Assembly: GCA_029261305.1 (NCBI GenBank)
Contig: JAJDBO010000276.1
Span: 1-10,871, forward strand
Origin: Nitrospirales bacterium
GTDB taxonomy: Bacteria > Nitrospirota > Nitrospiria > Nitrospirales > UBA8639
Reading direction: 5' to 3'
Length of the DNA stretch: 10,871 nucleotides
The notes under the pieces: generated by a model
Told to the model about the DNA's origin: nothing
The model's database searches: none
Seen by the model: only the letters and a program-made list of their open reading frames with translations
Program-made: the position numbers and the translations under genes
Part shown: piece by piece, positions 1-5,919 of the stretch
How the letters are laid out: every line of letters begins with the position of its first letter
Position numbering within the stretch: the stretch's first letter is position 1

Positions 1-228
1 CGGGTGCTCCCGCGTTTGTGCCGTGCAGTCCTCAAGGCGACTGGTGCTCAGCACTTTAATATCCTTCAAAATAATGGTGCTCCAGCACATCAAGCTGTAT
101 TTCATGTTCATTTCCACATCATTCCTAAAGAAGAGAGTGGAGCGGGGCTTGGCATTGGGTGGAAACCCTCTGACCTGAACTCTGGGGCTGATCTGGCCCG
201 TTCTATTTCTGCCTGTTTGGAAAATTAA
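1..228 (+). CDS. HIT (histidine triad) family protein, C-terminal part
   Basis: The reading frame is open from the first base and ends at TAA 226-228, so only the last 75 residues of the protein are present and the start lies upstream of the window. The visible part contains the histidine triad signature HVHFHIIP (window residues 35-42, bases 103-126), preceded by NNGAPAHQAVF. This is the classic loop and catalytic strand of HIT proteins. In this family the middle histidine attacks a nucleotide alpha-phosphate, giving hydrolase or transferase activity on substrates such as AMP-lysine or dinucleoside polyphosphates in the cytoplasm. Family members are typically about 110-140 residues, so roughly the N-terminal 40-60 residues are missing. 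The gene ends about 100 bp before a regulated-looking promoter region and is probably not part of the following metal-related module. The family is certain; the physiological substrate is unknown. Confidence 0.93.
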   Translation, partial: RVLPRLCRAVLKATGAQHFNILQNNGAPAHQAVFHVHFHIIPKEESGAGLGIGWKPSDLNSGADLARSISACLEN

Positions 229-271
229 TCCCACCTAAGTTTGTCTCGAAAATTTTTCGTCGAACTTTTTA

Positions 272-288
272 TTGCAAGTATCTTGCAA
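272..288. promoter_or_regulatory. Fur-family-type operator: 17-bp perfect dyad TTGCAAG-TAT-CTTGCAA
   Basis: Bases 272-278 (TTGCAAG) and 282-288 (CTTGCAA) form a perfect 7-bp inverted repeat around a 3-bp centre. Read as TTGCAA-N5-TTGCAA it matches the consensus I recall for the Nur (nickel, Fur-family) box of Streptomyces. It also resembles the TGCAA/TTGCA half-sites of other Fur-family regulators. It lies just upstream of a possible -35 hexamer and 45 bp before the start of a His-rich exported protein that is followed by a TonB-dependent receptor, where a metal-responsive operator would be expected. That it binds a Fur-family protein, and which metal is sensed, is inference. Confidence 0.6.
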
Positions 289-291
289 CTA

Positions 292-320
292 TTGACTCGT
301 GATGATTGGGCTGGTAAGGT
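292..320 (+). promoter_or_regulatory. Possible sigma-70-type promoter for the metal module
   Basis: TTGACT at 292-297 matches five of six bases of the -35 consensus. Seventeen bases later, TAAGGT at 315-320 is a poor -10 (three of six). The Fur-type dyad at 272-288 ends 3 bp before the -35, so a bound repressor would overlap the polymerase footprint. The poor -10 and the short distance to the start codon at 333 make this tentative. The true promoter may lie elsewhere in 229-332. Confidence 0.3.
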
Positions 321-331
321 TCGCTCCTTAC
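314..331 (+). promoter_or_regulatory. Stem-loop at the translation start of the small His-rich protein
   Basis: GTAAGG (314-319) and CCTTAC (326-331) can pair as a 6-bp stem around the loop TTCGCT, extendable by one G-U pair. The stem ends one base before the ATG at 333. It buries AAGG (316-319), the only Shine-Dalgarno-like sequence there. It could limit translation initiation, but a stem this short may also be chance. Confidence 0.3.
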
Positions 332-332
332 T

Positions 333-665
333 ATGAAACGTCTTCGATCCATAATATTTTCCACGCGTTCTCGCGTCGCGATTGCCGCGACCGTCGTTTT
401 TTTCTTTCTCTGCCTTCTTCCTTTTGCGAGTGCTCTAGAAGTCCACCATATTTTTGGTGAGGTGGACCATGACGGGCATGAACACTCAGACTTTGACTTG
501 TGTCAATGGGTGCAGGCGCATGGCAGTGGCTCCATTGATCTTGATCATGCAGACATCGGAATCTCCATTCAGGTTGAACGGGGACAATGGGTGACGACCG
601 AAATTATTCTCTCGTCGATTGCTCGTTCTTCCCAAGAATCCCGCGGCCCTCCTTCTTCCCTCTAA
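333..665 (+). CDS. Small exported His/Asp-rich protein, DUF2946-like
   Basis: This 110-residue protein has a basic N-terminus, a hydrophobic core at residues about 15-31 and an ASA cleavage motif at 32-34, so the mature part should be periplasmic. Directly after the cleavage site is a cluster of potential metal ligands: H38, H39, D45, H46, D47, H49, H51, D53, D55 and C57, with H63, D69 and H72 further on. The LCQW motif (56-59) and the RGPP near the C-terminus (104-107) recall DUF2946 proteins, which are short exported proteins often found beside TonB-dependent receptors. That assignment is from memory of the family pattern. The normal CxxC of many such proteins is reduced to one cysteine. 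The position between a Fur-type dyad and a TonB receptor fits periplasmic metal binding, delivery or sensing. The start is the first ATG after the dyad and has a weak ribosome-binding site. Confidence 0.75.
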   Translation: MKRLRSIIFSTRSRVAIAATVVFFFLCLLPFASALEVHHIFGEVDHDGHEHSDFDLCQWVQAHGSGSIDLDHADIGISIQVERGQWVTTEIILSSIARSSQESRGPPSSL

Positions 666-782
666 TCCAACTCGTTTTTCTTTTTTCAGCCATGCATGAG
701 CTGGCCTAATCCCTTTTGTGTGGATCGGTTTGGCTTCGGCGTGTTTGCTGAAAATATTCTTGAATTCTTCGTGTGAGATTAG

Positions 783-790
783 AAAGGTGG
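783..790 (+). promoter_or_regulatory. Strong ribosome-binding site of the TonB receptor
   Basis: AAAGGTGG lies 4 bp before ATG 795 and fixes that start. The 129-bp gap before it (666-794) has T-rich stretches and a short CAGC/GCTG pairing near 690 but no clear terminator. The receptor is probably co-transcribed with the small protein upstream. Confidence 0.65.
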
Positions 791-794
791 AATA

Positions 795-3209
795 ATGTCG
801 ATTCTATGTTATGTGATAAAGAAATATGAAAAGGAGCGCCTCGCGTTCATCCTAGCCTGCACTCTTCTTTTGCTGGGTACTTCCTCAGCGCTTGCAGGAT
901 CTCTACAGATCGCAGGTCATGTGCAAAATTCGGATTTGCGTCGTGTGGCGCAAGCGACAGTGGAATTACGTGATCAAGAAGGTGTGTTGGTGGTTTCCAG
1001 TGCCACAGATGATGCTGGTGAGTTTACCTTTGTCGCACCGGCTACCGGAGTATTCTCTGTACGGGCCATTCAAGAAACGTATCGCAGTGAATATGTGATT
1101 GTCGAAATTGGCAAGGAAGCCGTGAGTTCTGTGGTATTAACAATGACAGTCACCCAAGACATTGCGTTGGAAGTGGTGGCTCCCTTACTTCCGATTCAAC
1201 CAAAATCGTCGAGTGCAACCTACTCCCTCAGCCGAAAGGAAATCGAGGCGCTTCCTTTAGGCAGCAACGCTGAATTTAATGATGTGCTGTTTACCATTCC
1301 CGGTGCTGTCAACGGAAGCCTGAAGCAAGTTCATATTCGTCAGGATCATGCCAATTTTCAAGTGCGGATTGATGGTGTGCCCATTCCGGATACGGTATCC
1401 TCGACGTTTACCGATGTGATCTCTCCGCGTGCGTGGGAACGAGCCGATATTATTCTGGGGGGTATGGAAGCGCAGTTCGGGAATAAGACGGCAGCGGTGA
1501 TTGATATCACCAGCAAAAGCGGAACCAAGCCAGGTTTTGGTTCAATCCAATTATTTGGAGGGTCGAATGAGACTGTGAATCCTTCTTTTGAATATGGAGG
1601 AACAGCAGGGGACCGGTTTCGATTTTATGTGCAAAATAGCTTTACCTCGACGAATCGAGGCATTGATCCTCCGACGTTAGGTGATTCTGGTTTCCATAAC
1701 CAAAGCAATCGAAACCAAACCTTTTTGCGTGGGGATTATCAACTCAACAATCGTAATAACTTTACGTTGTTATTTTTGAATTCCATTGCCAAATTTGAAA
1801 TTCCTACCACACCGAATCAAACAGCGAATGCTACGATTGTTGGATTAACCGGAGTGACGCCAGTGGCTTCTCAAGACATTGATGAATCTCAGAAAGAGAC
1901 GAATCAATACGCTCATTTGGTGTGGCGTCATGATGTCAATGCGAATCAGTTCTTCAGTATGGCTGGGTACTTTCGTCATACTCGAGCGACGTTTATGACG
2001 GATCCCTTTAATGTGCTGGCCTACACAAGTGATACGGATGAACCGTTTTCTGCCGGGAACCAGGATCGCTTCGCGTTTTCAGGTGGGATGCGATTGGATT
2101 ACACCAATGTGGTGAATAGCCAACACTTAGTCAAAGCTGGTTTTCAATTCGACCGGACGCAAGCGATTAATAAAACGCGATTGTTTGTGTTTGCGCGTGA
2201 TGTGATGGAAGCCCCGACGGGCTCGGTGTTATCGCGCAATGCTGATAGTCGAATCATTGGCTATCGTGAAGAGTTTTGGGTGCAGGATCAATTTACCCCC
2301 AATGATCAATGGACGTTTAATTTGGGTGTCCGCGTGGACAATATCCATGGGTTTATTGAAGCCACACAAATTAGTCCCCGAGTTGGAGCCACATTTAAAC
2401 TCAACAACAACCATGCGTTTCATGGATTTTATGGAAGACTATTTACTCCACCGAATTTAGAAGCGATTCGGTTTGCACAACTGAATACCATAGGGACGAC
2501 GGCTGAGCCAGAGAATTTAACGAATAATACAGTGAAGCCGGAGCGATCGCATTACTTTGAAGTGGGATCAACTCATGCGATTGGGCAGATTGCTGTGGTG
2601 CAACTGACAGGGTATTACAAACTGAGCAAGAATTTATCCGATGCCGGACAATTTGGCACCACGCCGTTGCTGAATTTCTTTGCCTTTAAGAACGGCTGGC
2701 AGCGTGGGATCGAAGGTAGCGTGAAATTAAAACTCACAGACAACCTTTCGGCACGAGGCAATGTGGCGTGGGGGCAATGTAAAGGGCAGGGCCTCCAATC
2801 CGGCCATTTCCTGTTAGAGCAGAACGAGATTAATGATATCGAAACCAGCAGCGGGGTCTTTTGTGATCATATGCAAGAGGTCACAAGTTCGGCGATGCTG
2901 ACGTATCGAATTTTTGAGCATACAACAGTCTCAGGGCAGATGTTGTTTGGTTCTGGACTCCGTACTGCCACGGCTGGCCAAAAAACAAATTCTGGCCATG
3001 CCGATTCGGTTACGACCTATAATGTGTCATTAACGCATGTGCTCCCGTTATCCGATAAACAAAAATTGTTGTTTGGGTTTGATATGATTAATGTGTTTGA
3101 TCAACAGGAATTTTTGAATATTGGCGAACAGAGCATTGGCCTCGGTGTCTCTCATGCCAACATGCCACGTTCGTTCTTCTTCCGCACCCAATGGTTTTTT
3201 GAATCTTGA
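795..3209 (+). CDS. TonB-dependent outer-membrane receptor with N-terminal carboxypeptidase-regulatory-like domain
   Basis: This 804-residue protein is a ligand-gated porin importing a metal or metal chelate using TonB and proton-motive force. A signal peptide ends at ALA-G (residues 32-35). Residues about 36-120 form a beta-sandwich of the carboxypeptidase D regulatory-like type (GHVQNSDLRRVAQATVEL, then DDAGEFTF). A possible TonB-box-like stretch, DIALEVVAP, is at 122-130. The plug covers about 140-243 and includes the typical VRIDGVPIP (190-197) and GGMEAQFGN (222-230) segments. The barrel fills the rest, ending in alternating aromatic residues with a terminal FFES. C662 and C690 could form a disulfide in a surface loop, with D691 and H692 beside them. 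The ribosome-binding site AAAGGTGG supports this start. The upstream His-rich protein and Fur-type dyad suggest regulated metal uptake, and the next gene follows 13 bp after the stop. The family is sure; the ligand is inferred only as a metal species. Confidence 0.93.
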   Translation: MSILCYVIKKYEKERLAFILACTLLLLGTSSALAGSLQIAGHVQNSDLRRVAQATVELRDQEGVLVVSSATDDAGEFTFVAPATGVFSVRAIQETYRSEYVIVEIGKEAVSSVVLTMTVTQDIALEVVAPLLPIQPKSSSATYSLSRKEIEALPLGSNAEFNDVLFTIPGAVNGSLKQVHIRQDHANFQVRIDGVPIPDTVSSTFTDVISPRAWERADIILGGMEAQFGNKTAAVIDITSKSGTKPGFGSIQLFGGSNETVNPSFEYGGTAGDRFRFYVQNSFTSTNRGIDPPTLGDSGFHNQSNRNQTFLRGDYQLNNRNNFTLLFLNSIAKFEIPTTPNQTANATIVGLTGVTPVASQDIDESQKETNQYAHLVWRHDVNANQFFSMAGYFRHTRATFMTDPFNVLAYTSDTDEPFSAGNQDRFAFSGGMRLDYTNVVNSQHLVKAGFQFDRTQAINKTRLFVFARDVMEAPTGSVLSRNADSRIIGYREEFWVQDQFTPNDQWTFNLGVRVDNIHGFIEATQISPRVGATFKLNNNHAFHGFYGRLFTPPNLEAIRFAQLNTIGTTAEPENLTNNTVKPERSHYFEVGSTHAIGQIAVVQLTGYYKLSKNLSDAGQFGTTPLLNFFAFKNGWQRGIEGSVKLKLTDNLSARGNVAWGQCKGQGLQSGHFLLEQNEINDIETSSGVFCDHMQEVTSSAMLTYRIFEHTTVSGQMLFGSGLRTATAGQKTNSGHADSVTTYNVSLTHVLPLSDKQKLLFGFDMINVFDQQEFLNIGEQSIGLGVSHANMPRSFFFRTQWFFES

Positions 3210-3222
3210 GGGGAAAAACATT

Positions 3223-3663
3223 GTGAAGAAATTTTGTGTGACAATGGGGCTGGTGGGCCTGTGTGTTGTTGGTCCCACCAGCTGGGTTTTTGCCCAGTCT
3301 GATCGATCGACTCACGAGTCCGATCACTTCGAGGATGAAGAAGTGGAGACACTCGAAATGGTCCACGTTCATGGGCTCAAACTGAACAAGGATCAACAAC
3401 TAGGACCGGTTCCAAAATTTACTCCATGGCCTACTATGCCTCCTTCCTTAACCGGACAAGAAATCGATGATTGGATGAAAATCAGAGTCCTGGTCAGTGA
3501 ATCCGCCAAAACAACGGTGGTTGTATTGCAGCCTGCTCACCATCGGCAACTTAATCTCGCTGGTCTTCATGCCCTCAAGCAATGGACCTTTGATCCTCAA
3601 ATGGATGGAGACGATCCCATTGATGGCGAATTGACCGTCCGAATCCACTTTCGTACAAAGTAG
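3223..3663 (+). CDS. Exported stand-alone TonB C-terminal-domain protein
   Basis: I choose GTG 3223 as start because GAGGGG (3208-3213) lies 9 bp upstream and overlaps the receptor's stop codon, and because this start gives a clean signal peptide: KK, a hydrophobic core at residues 6-17 and VFA-Q at 22-25. The 146-residue product has an acidic/His segment (HESDHFEDEE, then MVHVHG), a short Pro-rich linker (GPVPKFTPWPTMPP) and a TonB C-terminal-like domain at about 80-146. That domain is shown by LNLAGLHALKQWTFDPQ followed by a DGELTVRIHF strand, matching the usual TonB_C ending. A normal TonB has an uncleaved inner-membrane anchor with a conserved histidine, a long Pro/Lys-rich spacer and ExbB/ExbD partners; none is visible here. 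It may be a specialised partner or decoy for the adjacent receptor or a periplasmic metal-handling protein. If the signal sequence is not cleaved it could be a very short TonB. Confidence 0.8.
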   Translation: MKKFCVTMGLVGLCVVGPTSWVFAQSDRSTHESDHFEDEEVETLEMVHVHGLKLNKDQQLGPVPKFTPWPTMPPSLTGQEIDDWMKIRVLVSESAKTTVVVLQPAHHRQLNLAGLHALKQWTFDPQMDGDDPIDGELTVRIHFRTK

Positions 3664-3671
3664 AATTGACG

Positions 3672-4466
3672 ATGCTTGATACGGTGATTGCATCCATTGG
3701 ACTATTCAATTGGCTCGTTAATTTCTTTGCGTTTCATCCACATCCTGGCAATCAGGTCGATCCTCATCTCGTAGACCCAACCATTCAAGAGATATTTTTT
3801 GATGCTTCCGATAGCGTCAAACTGCAAGCCTTTTTCGTGCCGAGGCCGGACTCGAATCGAGTCGTGCTTTTTTTGCATGGCAATGCGGGCAATGCCTCCC
3901 ATCGTTTGGAAGATGCTGTGCGCCTGGCGAATGTAGGCACAAATGTGTTCCTGTTGAGCTATCGAGGGTATGGAAAGAGTGAGGGATCGCCAAGCGAGCA
4001 AGGGGTATATACGGATGGTCGATCTGCCTTAGCTTATTTACAATCTGAATTAGGCTTTACTTTAATCCGCACCGTTATTTTAGGTCGATCAATTGGTTCA
4101 GCAGTGGCGATTGAGATTGCACAAGGCTTTCCTGTCGCTGGCTTGGTGTTAGTTTCACCATTTTCTTCTGGACGTGATTTTGCCAGGACACAGGGCCTTT
4201 CTTGGATTGCCTGGTTAACAGGGGAACCGTTCCACTCCATAGAGAAAATTTCTCGTGTGACGGCTCCGGTATTATTTCTTCATGGGGACCAAGATGAGAT
4301 CGTACCAATTGATTTAGGGCGAAAGCTCTTTGAGCAATGTCCTTCACCTAAAACATGGAAGACCCTTCCTGGGGCAGGTCATAATAATCTTATTCAACGG
4401 ACGGGAGAGACCTATTTTGAATCCATCCGGGTTTTTTTAGATTCTGTGGCTCCACGGGATTCTTAA
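3672..4466 (+). CDS. Alpha/beta hydrolase of the BEM46/ABHD13 type
   Basis: This 264-residue protein has a complete serine-hydrolase triad: nucleophile S140 in the elbow GRSIG (138-142), D208 in HGDQDEIVP (204-212) and H237 in GAGHNN (234-239). HGNAGN (69-74) supplies the oxyanion-hole loop and YRGYGKSEG (97-105) is typical of the BEM46/ABHD13-like and DUF1057-like lineage. Residues 5-21 are hydrophobic and may anchor the enzyme to the inner membrane. Family members act as esterases, thioesterases or lipases of mostly unknown substrate. The ATG at 3672 is 8 bp after the preceding stop, implying co-transcription with the TonB-like gene, though the Shine-Dalgarno sequence is weak. A TTG at 3666 would add two residues and is less likely. 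Its role in the metal module is unclear; ester hydrolysis of an imported chelate is a speculative link. Confidence 0.88.
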   Translation: MLDTVIASIGLFNWLVNFFAFHPHPGNQVDPHLVDPTIQEIFFDASDSVKLQAFFVPRPDSNRVVLFLHGNAGNASHRLEDAVRLANVGTNVFLLSYRGYGKSEGSPSEQGVYTDGRSALAYLQSELGFTLIRTVILGRSIGSAVAIEIAQGFPVAGLVLVSPFSSGRDFARTQGLSWIAWLTGEPFHSIEKISRVTAPVLFLHGDQDEIVPIDLGRKLFEQCPSPKTWKTLPGAGHNNLIQRTGETYFESIRVFLDSVAPRDS

Positions 4467-4534
4467 TGTTTTTGAGGCACATTCATTCAGTGCTTGGAGG
4501 TGGTAGGCCATTACTTTTTGTGTGAGCCAACTCC

Positions 4535-4563
4535 TTGACAAAGTTAAGCTTTCGTTTTAAGTA
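4535..4563 (+). promoter_or_regulatory. Candidate sigma-70-type promoter of the polysaccharide operon
   Basis: TTGACA at 4535-4540 is a perfect -35 hexamer. With 16-17 bp spacing the -10 would be TTAAGT or TAAGTA (4557-4563), which is poor. A better TATACG at 4562 is spaced too far (21 bp). A weak core promoter of this kind often needs an activator, and the palindromic GTATACGTAT at 4561-4570 overlaps it. Confidence 0.35.
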
Positions 4564-4619
4564 TACGTATTGATTTCTTGAGGTTTCTACTTATGTCTGT
4601 CTCCCACCACAAAAATTTA

Positions 4620-4637
4620 ATGTCCAGGGAAGGACAT
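4620..4637 (+). other. Stem-loop ATGTCC-AGGGAA-GGACAT in the leader
   Basis: A perfect 6-bp stem (4620-4625 with 4632-4637) encloses the purine-rich hexaloop AGGGAA. It is not followed by a T-run, so it is not an intrinsic terminator. The exposed loop resembles a Shine-Dalgarno or an RNA-binding-protein site; its function is unknown. Confidence 0.3.
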
Positions 4638-4762
4638 CGATTGCATCACTCCCCCAGAAGGGCGATCCCGCTCTAGGTTCTTCCATTCTTCCCCTTAGGA
4701 CAAGCTTCGCATTGCAGGTCGAGGCCTACATGTGTGTGGTCTCCTACACTTGCTCTGTGTCT

Positions 4763-4788
4763 TGGTGTCGAGGTAAGTCAGAACACCA
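4763..4788 (+). other. Stem-loop TGGTGT/ACACCA upstream of the zinc-ribbon GGDEF gene
   Basis: TGGTGT (4763-4768) pairs perfectly with ACACCA (4783-4788) across a 14-nt loop. A second, smaller stem, GTGTGG/CTACAC (4734-4739 with 4744-4749, one G-U pair), lies just before it. These structures end 36 bp before the start codon at 4825, which itself lacks a well-placed ribosome-binding site. Confidence 0.25.
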
Positions 4789-4824
4789 TAAACCCAAAAT
4801 GGAGCTTCGGATATTCGCAAGACT

Positions 4825-5913
4825 ATGAAGGATGAAACATTACTAGCGTTTGTGAAGGGGTTACTGGATCAACAAGTATATGTGTTACATCCTGAAGTGT
4901 CACCACAATCGTTTTGTGGCTATACCTTCCCGAATGTTCAGCATCAGTTAAATCTTTCTCCTGGTGATGAAATTGCCTTTCTCAATTATTTGGCTGAGTT
5001 AGGCGTGTTTGAGCGGCATCTTCAAGAGACCATTCATTTATGTCCGTTTTGTCAGAATTGGGCCTTACACTTTCGAGAGGTCTGTCCTCAATGTCAGGAC
5101 CCCCACATTCAATCCGTGGAGATGGTGCATCACTATGGTTGTGGCTTTGTTGGACTACAACAACAATTTTGGTCTGGTTCCCAAATGGTGTGTCCCAAAT
5201 GTGATCAATTGGTGCGCCACTTAGGAGTTGACTATGAACGGCCAGCCTCAACGTTTCAATGCAAAGCTTGTCAGGCATTGTTTGCAGAACCTGAGGTCTC
5301 CTGTCGCTCATTGGTTTGTGGGAAGAGTTTTTCTGTTGAAAATGCCACGGTTCATCATTTGTATGCCTATCGGGTGACTGAGCGAGCGTCTGTTGTGGTG
5401 GCAAGAGGTCGCTTAGATCCTATAAAGGGACAAGCGACGTTTATCGACGTTGAATATCAAGTCTATACTTCGCAGTTTTTTGAAGAAGAAGTGTCACGTG
5501 AATTGCATCGAGCGAATCGGTCCAAACGTCCATTTTGTTTGGCGATGATTCGCCCAGAAAATCTTCCACCCTTTGAACAACGATTTGGAAAAACTGGTGT
5601 CGTGTCGTTGTCGCAAACGATTGCGGAAGTGGCTCGGCAATCCGTTCGGGCGAGCGACTTAGTGGCGCGGTATCTGGATAGCCAATTGGCCCTGTTATTG
5701 CCGGAGACTTCTGGTGATCGTGGTGGGTTGGTGACCAACCGTCTTCGGCAGTCCGTGCAACAGTTGACCCACGATCGATTCGGAACGTCTGTTGACCTTG
5801 ATGTGGGGCTTGTTGAATTTCCTGGGCCGCATCAATCAACCGATGCTCTCATTCAATCGGCGATATCTCAATTGACGGAGTCCACCAAAGAAGAATGGGA
5901 AGATACTCTCTAA
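4825..5913 (+). CDS. Zinc-ribbon (TackOD1-like) protein with degenerate GGDEF domain, putative c-di-GMP receptor
   Basis: This 362-residue, probably cytoplasmic protein has a Cys-rich half and a GGDEF-fold half. Residues 70-165 carry four CxxC pairs (C73/C76, C87/C90, C123/C126, C146/C149) plus C106, C160, C165 and H102/H103, which suggests two or more zinc ribbons and resembles the TackOD1 output domain. Residues about 215-355 follow the GGDEF fold (SRELHRANRSKRPFCLAMI, then RYLDSQLALLLPET, ending in a GLVEFP strand). The signature GG(D/E)EF is replaced by LDSQL (284-288), so diguanylate cyclase activity is not expected. The inhibitory-site motif RxxD survives as RASD (275-278), exactly five residues upstream, so c-di-GMP binding is plausible, as in PelD of the Pel system. 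The gene opens a tight operon 6 bp before a glycosyltransferase, pointing to post-translational control of polymer synthesis. The start ATG 4825 lacks a good Shine-Dalgarno sequence, and an in-frame stop at 4789 limits upstream alternatives. Confidence 0.82.
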   Translation: MKDETLLAFVKGLLDQQVYVLHPEVSPQSFCGYTFPNVQHQLNLSPGDEIAFLNYLAELGVFERHLQETIHLCPFCQNWALHFREVCPQCQDPHIQSVEMVHHYGCGFVGLQQQFWSGSQMVCPKCDQLVRHLGVDYERPASTFQCKACQALFAEPEVSCRSLVCGKSFSVENATVHHLYAYRVTERASVVVARGRLDPIKGQATFIDVEYQVYTSQFFEEEVSRELHRANRSKRPFCLAMIRPENLPPFEQRFGKTGVVSLSQTIAEVARQSVRASDLVARYLDSQLALLLPETSGDRGGLVTNRLRQSVQQLTHDRFGTSVDLDVGLVEFPGPHQSTDALIQSAISQLTESTKEEWEDTL

Positions 5914-5919
5914 TTCACC

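Larger units (their letters stand above)
4467..4824. other. 358-bp gene-free region, probable promoter and leader of the polysaccharide operon
   Basis: No credible coding frame was found on either strand. The stretch contains a perfect -35 hexamer (4535-4540), an 8-bp palindrome ATACGTAT (4563-4570) and three short stem-loops (4620-4637, 4734-4749, 4763-4788). GTCGAGG occurs twice (4718-4724 and 4767-4773). I see no confident terminator for the upstream hydrolase gene: AGGCAC/GTGCTT just after its stop is a weak stem without a T-run. If transcription starts near 4570 the leader would be about 250 nt, long enough for RNA-based control, but it does not show the conserved GEMM (c-di-GMP riboswitch) sequence that I would recognise. 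Confidence 0.5.

Noticed and set aside
247..259. Palindrome CGAAAA-T-TTTTCG after the HIT gene as a terminator
   Set aside because: The stem is A/T-rich with a single-base loop and no following T-run, so it would not form a stable terminator hairpin. It might be a minor regulatory dyad, but the TTGCAA dyad is far more convincing.
3121..3222. Longer N-terminal extension of the TonB-like protein from an upstream start
   Set aside because: The extension overlaps the end of the receptor gene in another frame and would place the signal peptide internally. GTG 3223 has a well-placed GAGGGG and restores a normal signal peptide.
3666..3671. TTG start for the alpha/beta hydrolase
   Set aside because: It adds only two residues, and ATG 3672 is the commoner start codon. 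Neither has a strong ribosome-binding site, so ATG is preferred.
4590..4800. c-di-GMP (GEMM) riboswitch in the leader
   Set aside because: The conserved GEMM core and tetraloop-receptor sequences were not seen. Only short unrelated stems are present.
4982..5404. 140-residue open frame on the - strand
   Set aside because: It lies wholly within the zinc-ribbon/GGDEF gene, whose + frame shows clear domain motifs. The - frame product has no recognisable domain and no ribosome-binding site case.
5674..5688. Active diguanylate cyclase
   Set aside because: The GG(D/E)EF signature is replaced by LDSQL, removing the residues needed for GTP and metal binding, so catalytic activity is not supported.
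5441..5839. 132-residue open frame on the - strand
   Set aside because: It is antisense to the GGDEF-fold half of the same gene. The composition is low-information and no motif is recognisable.
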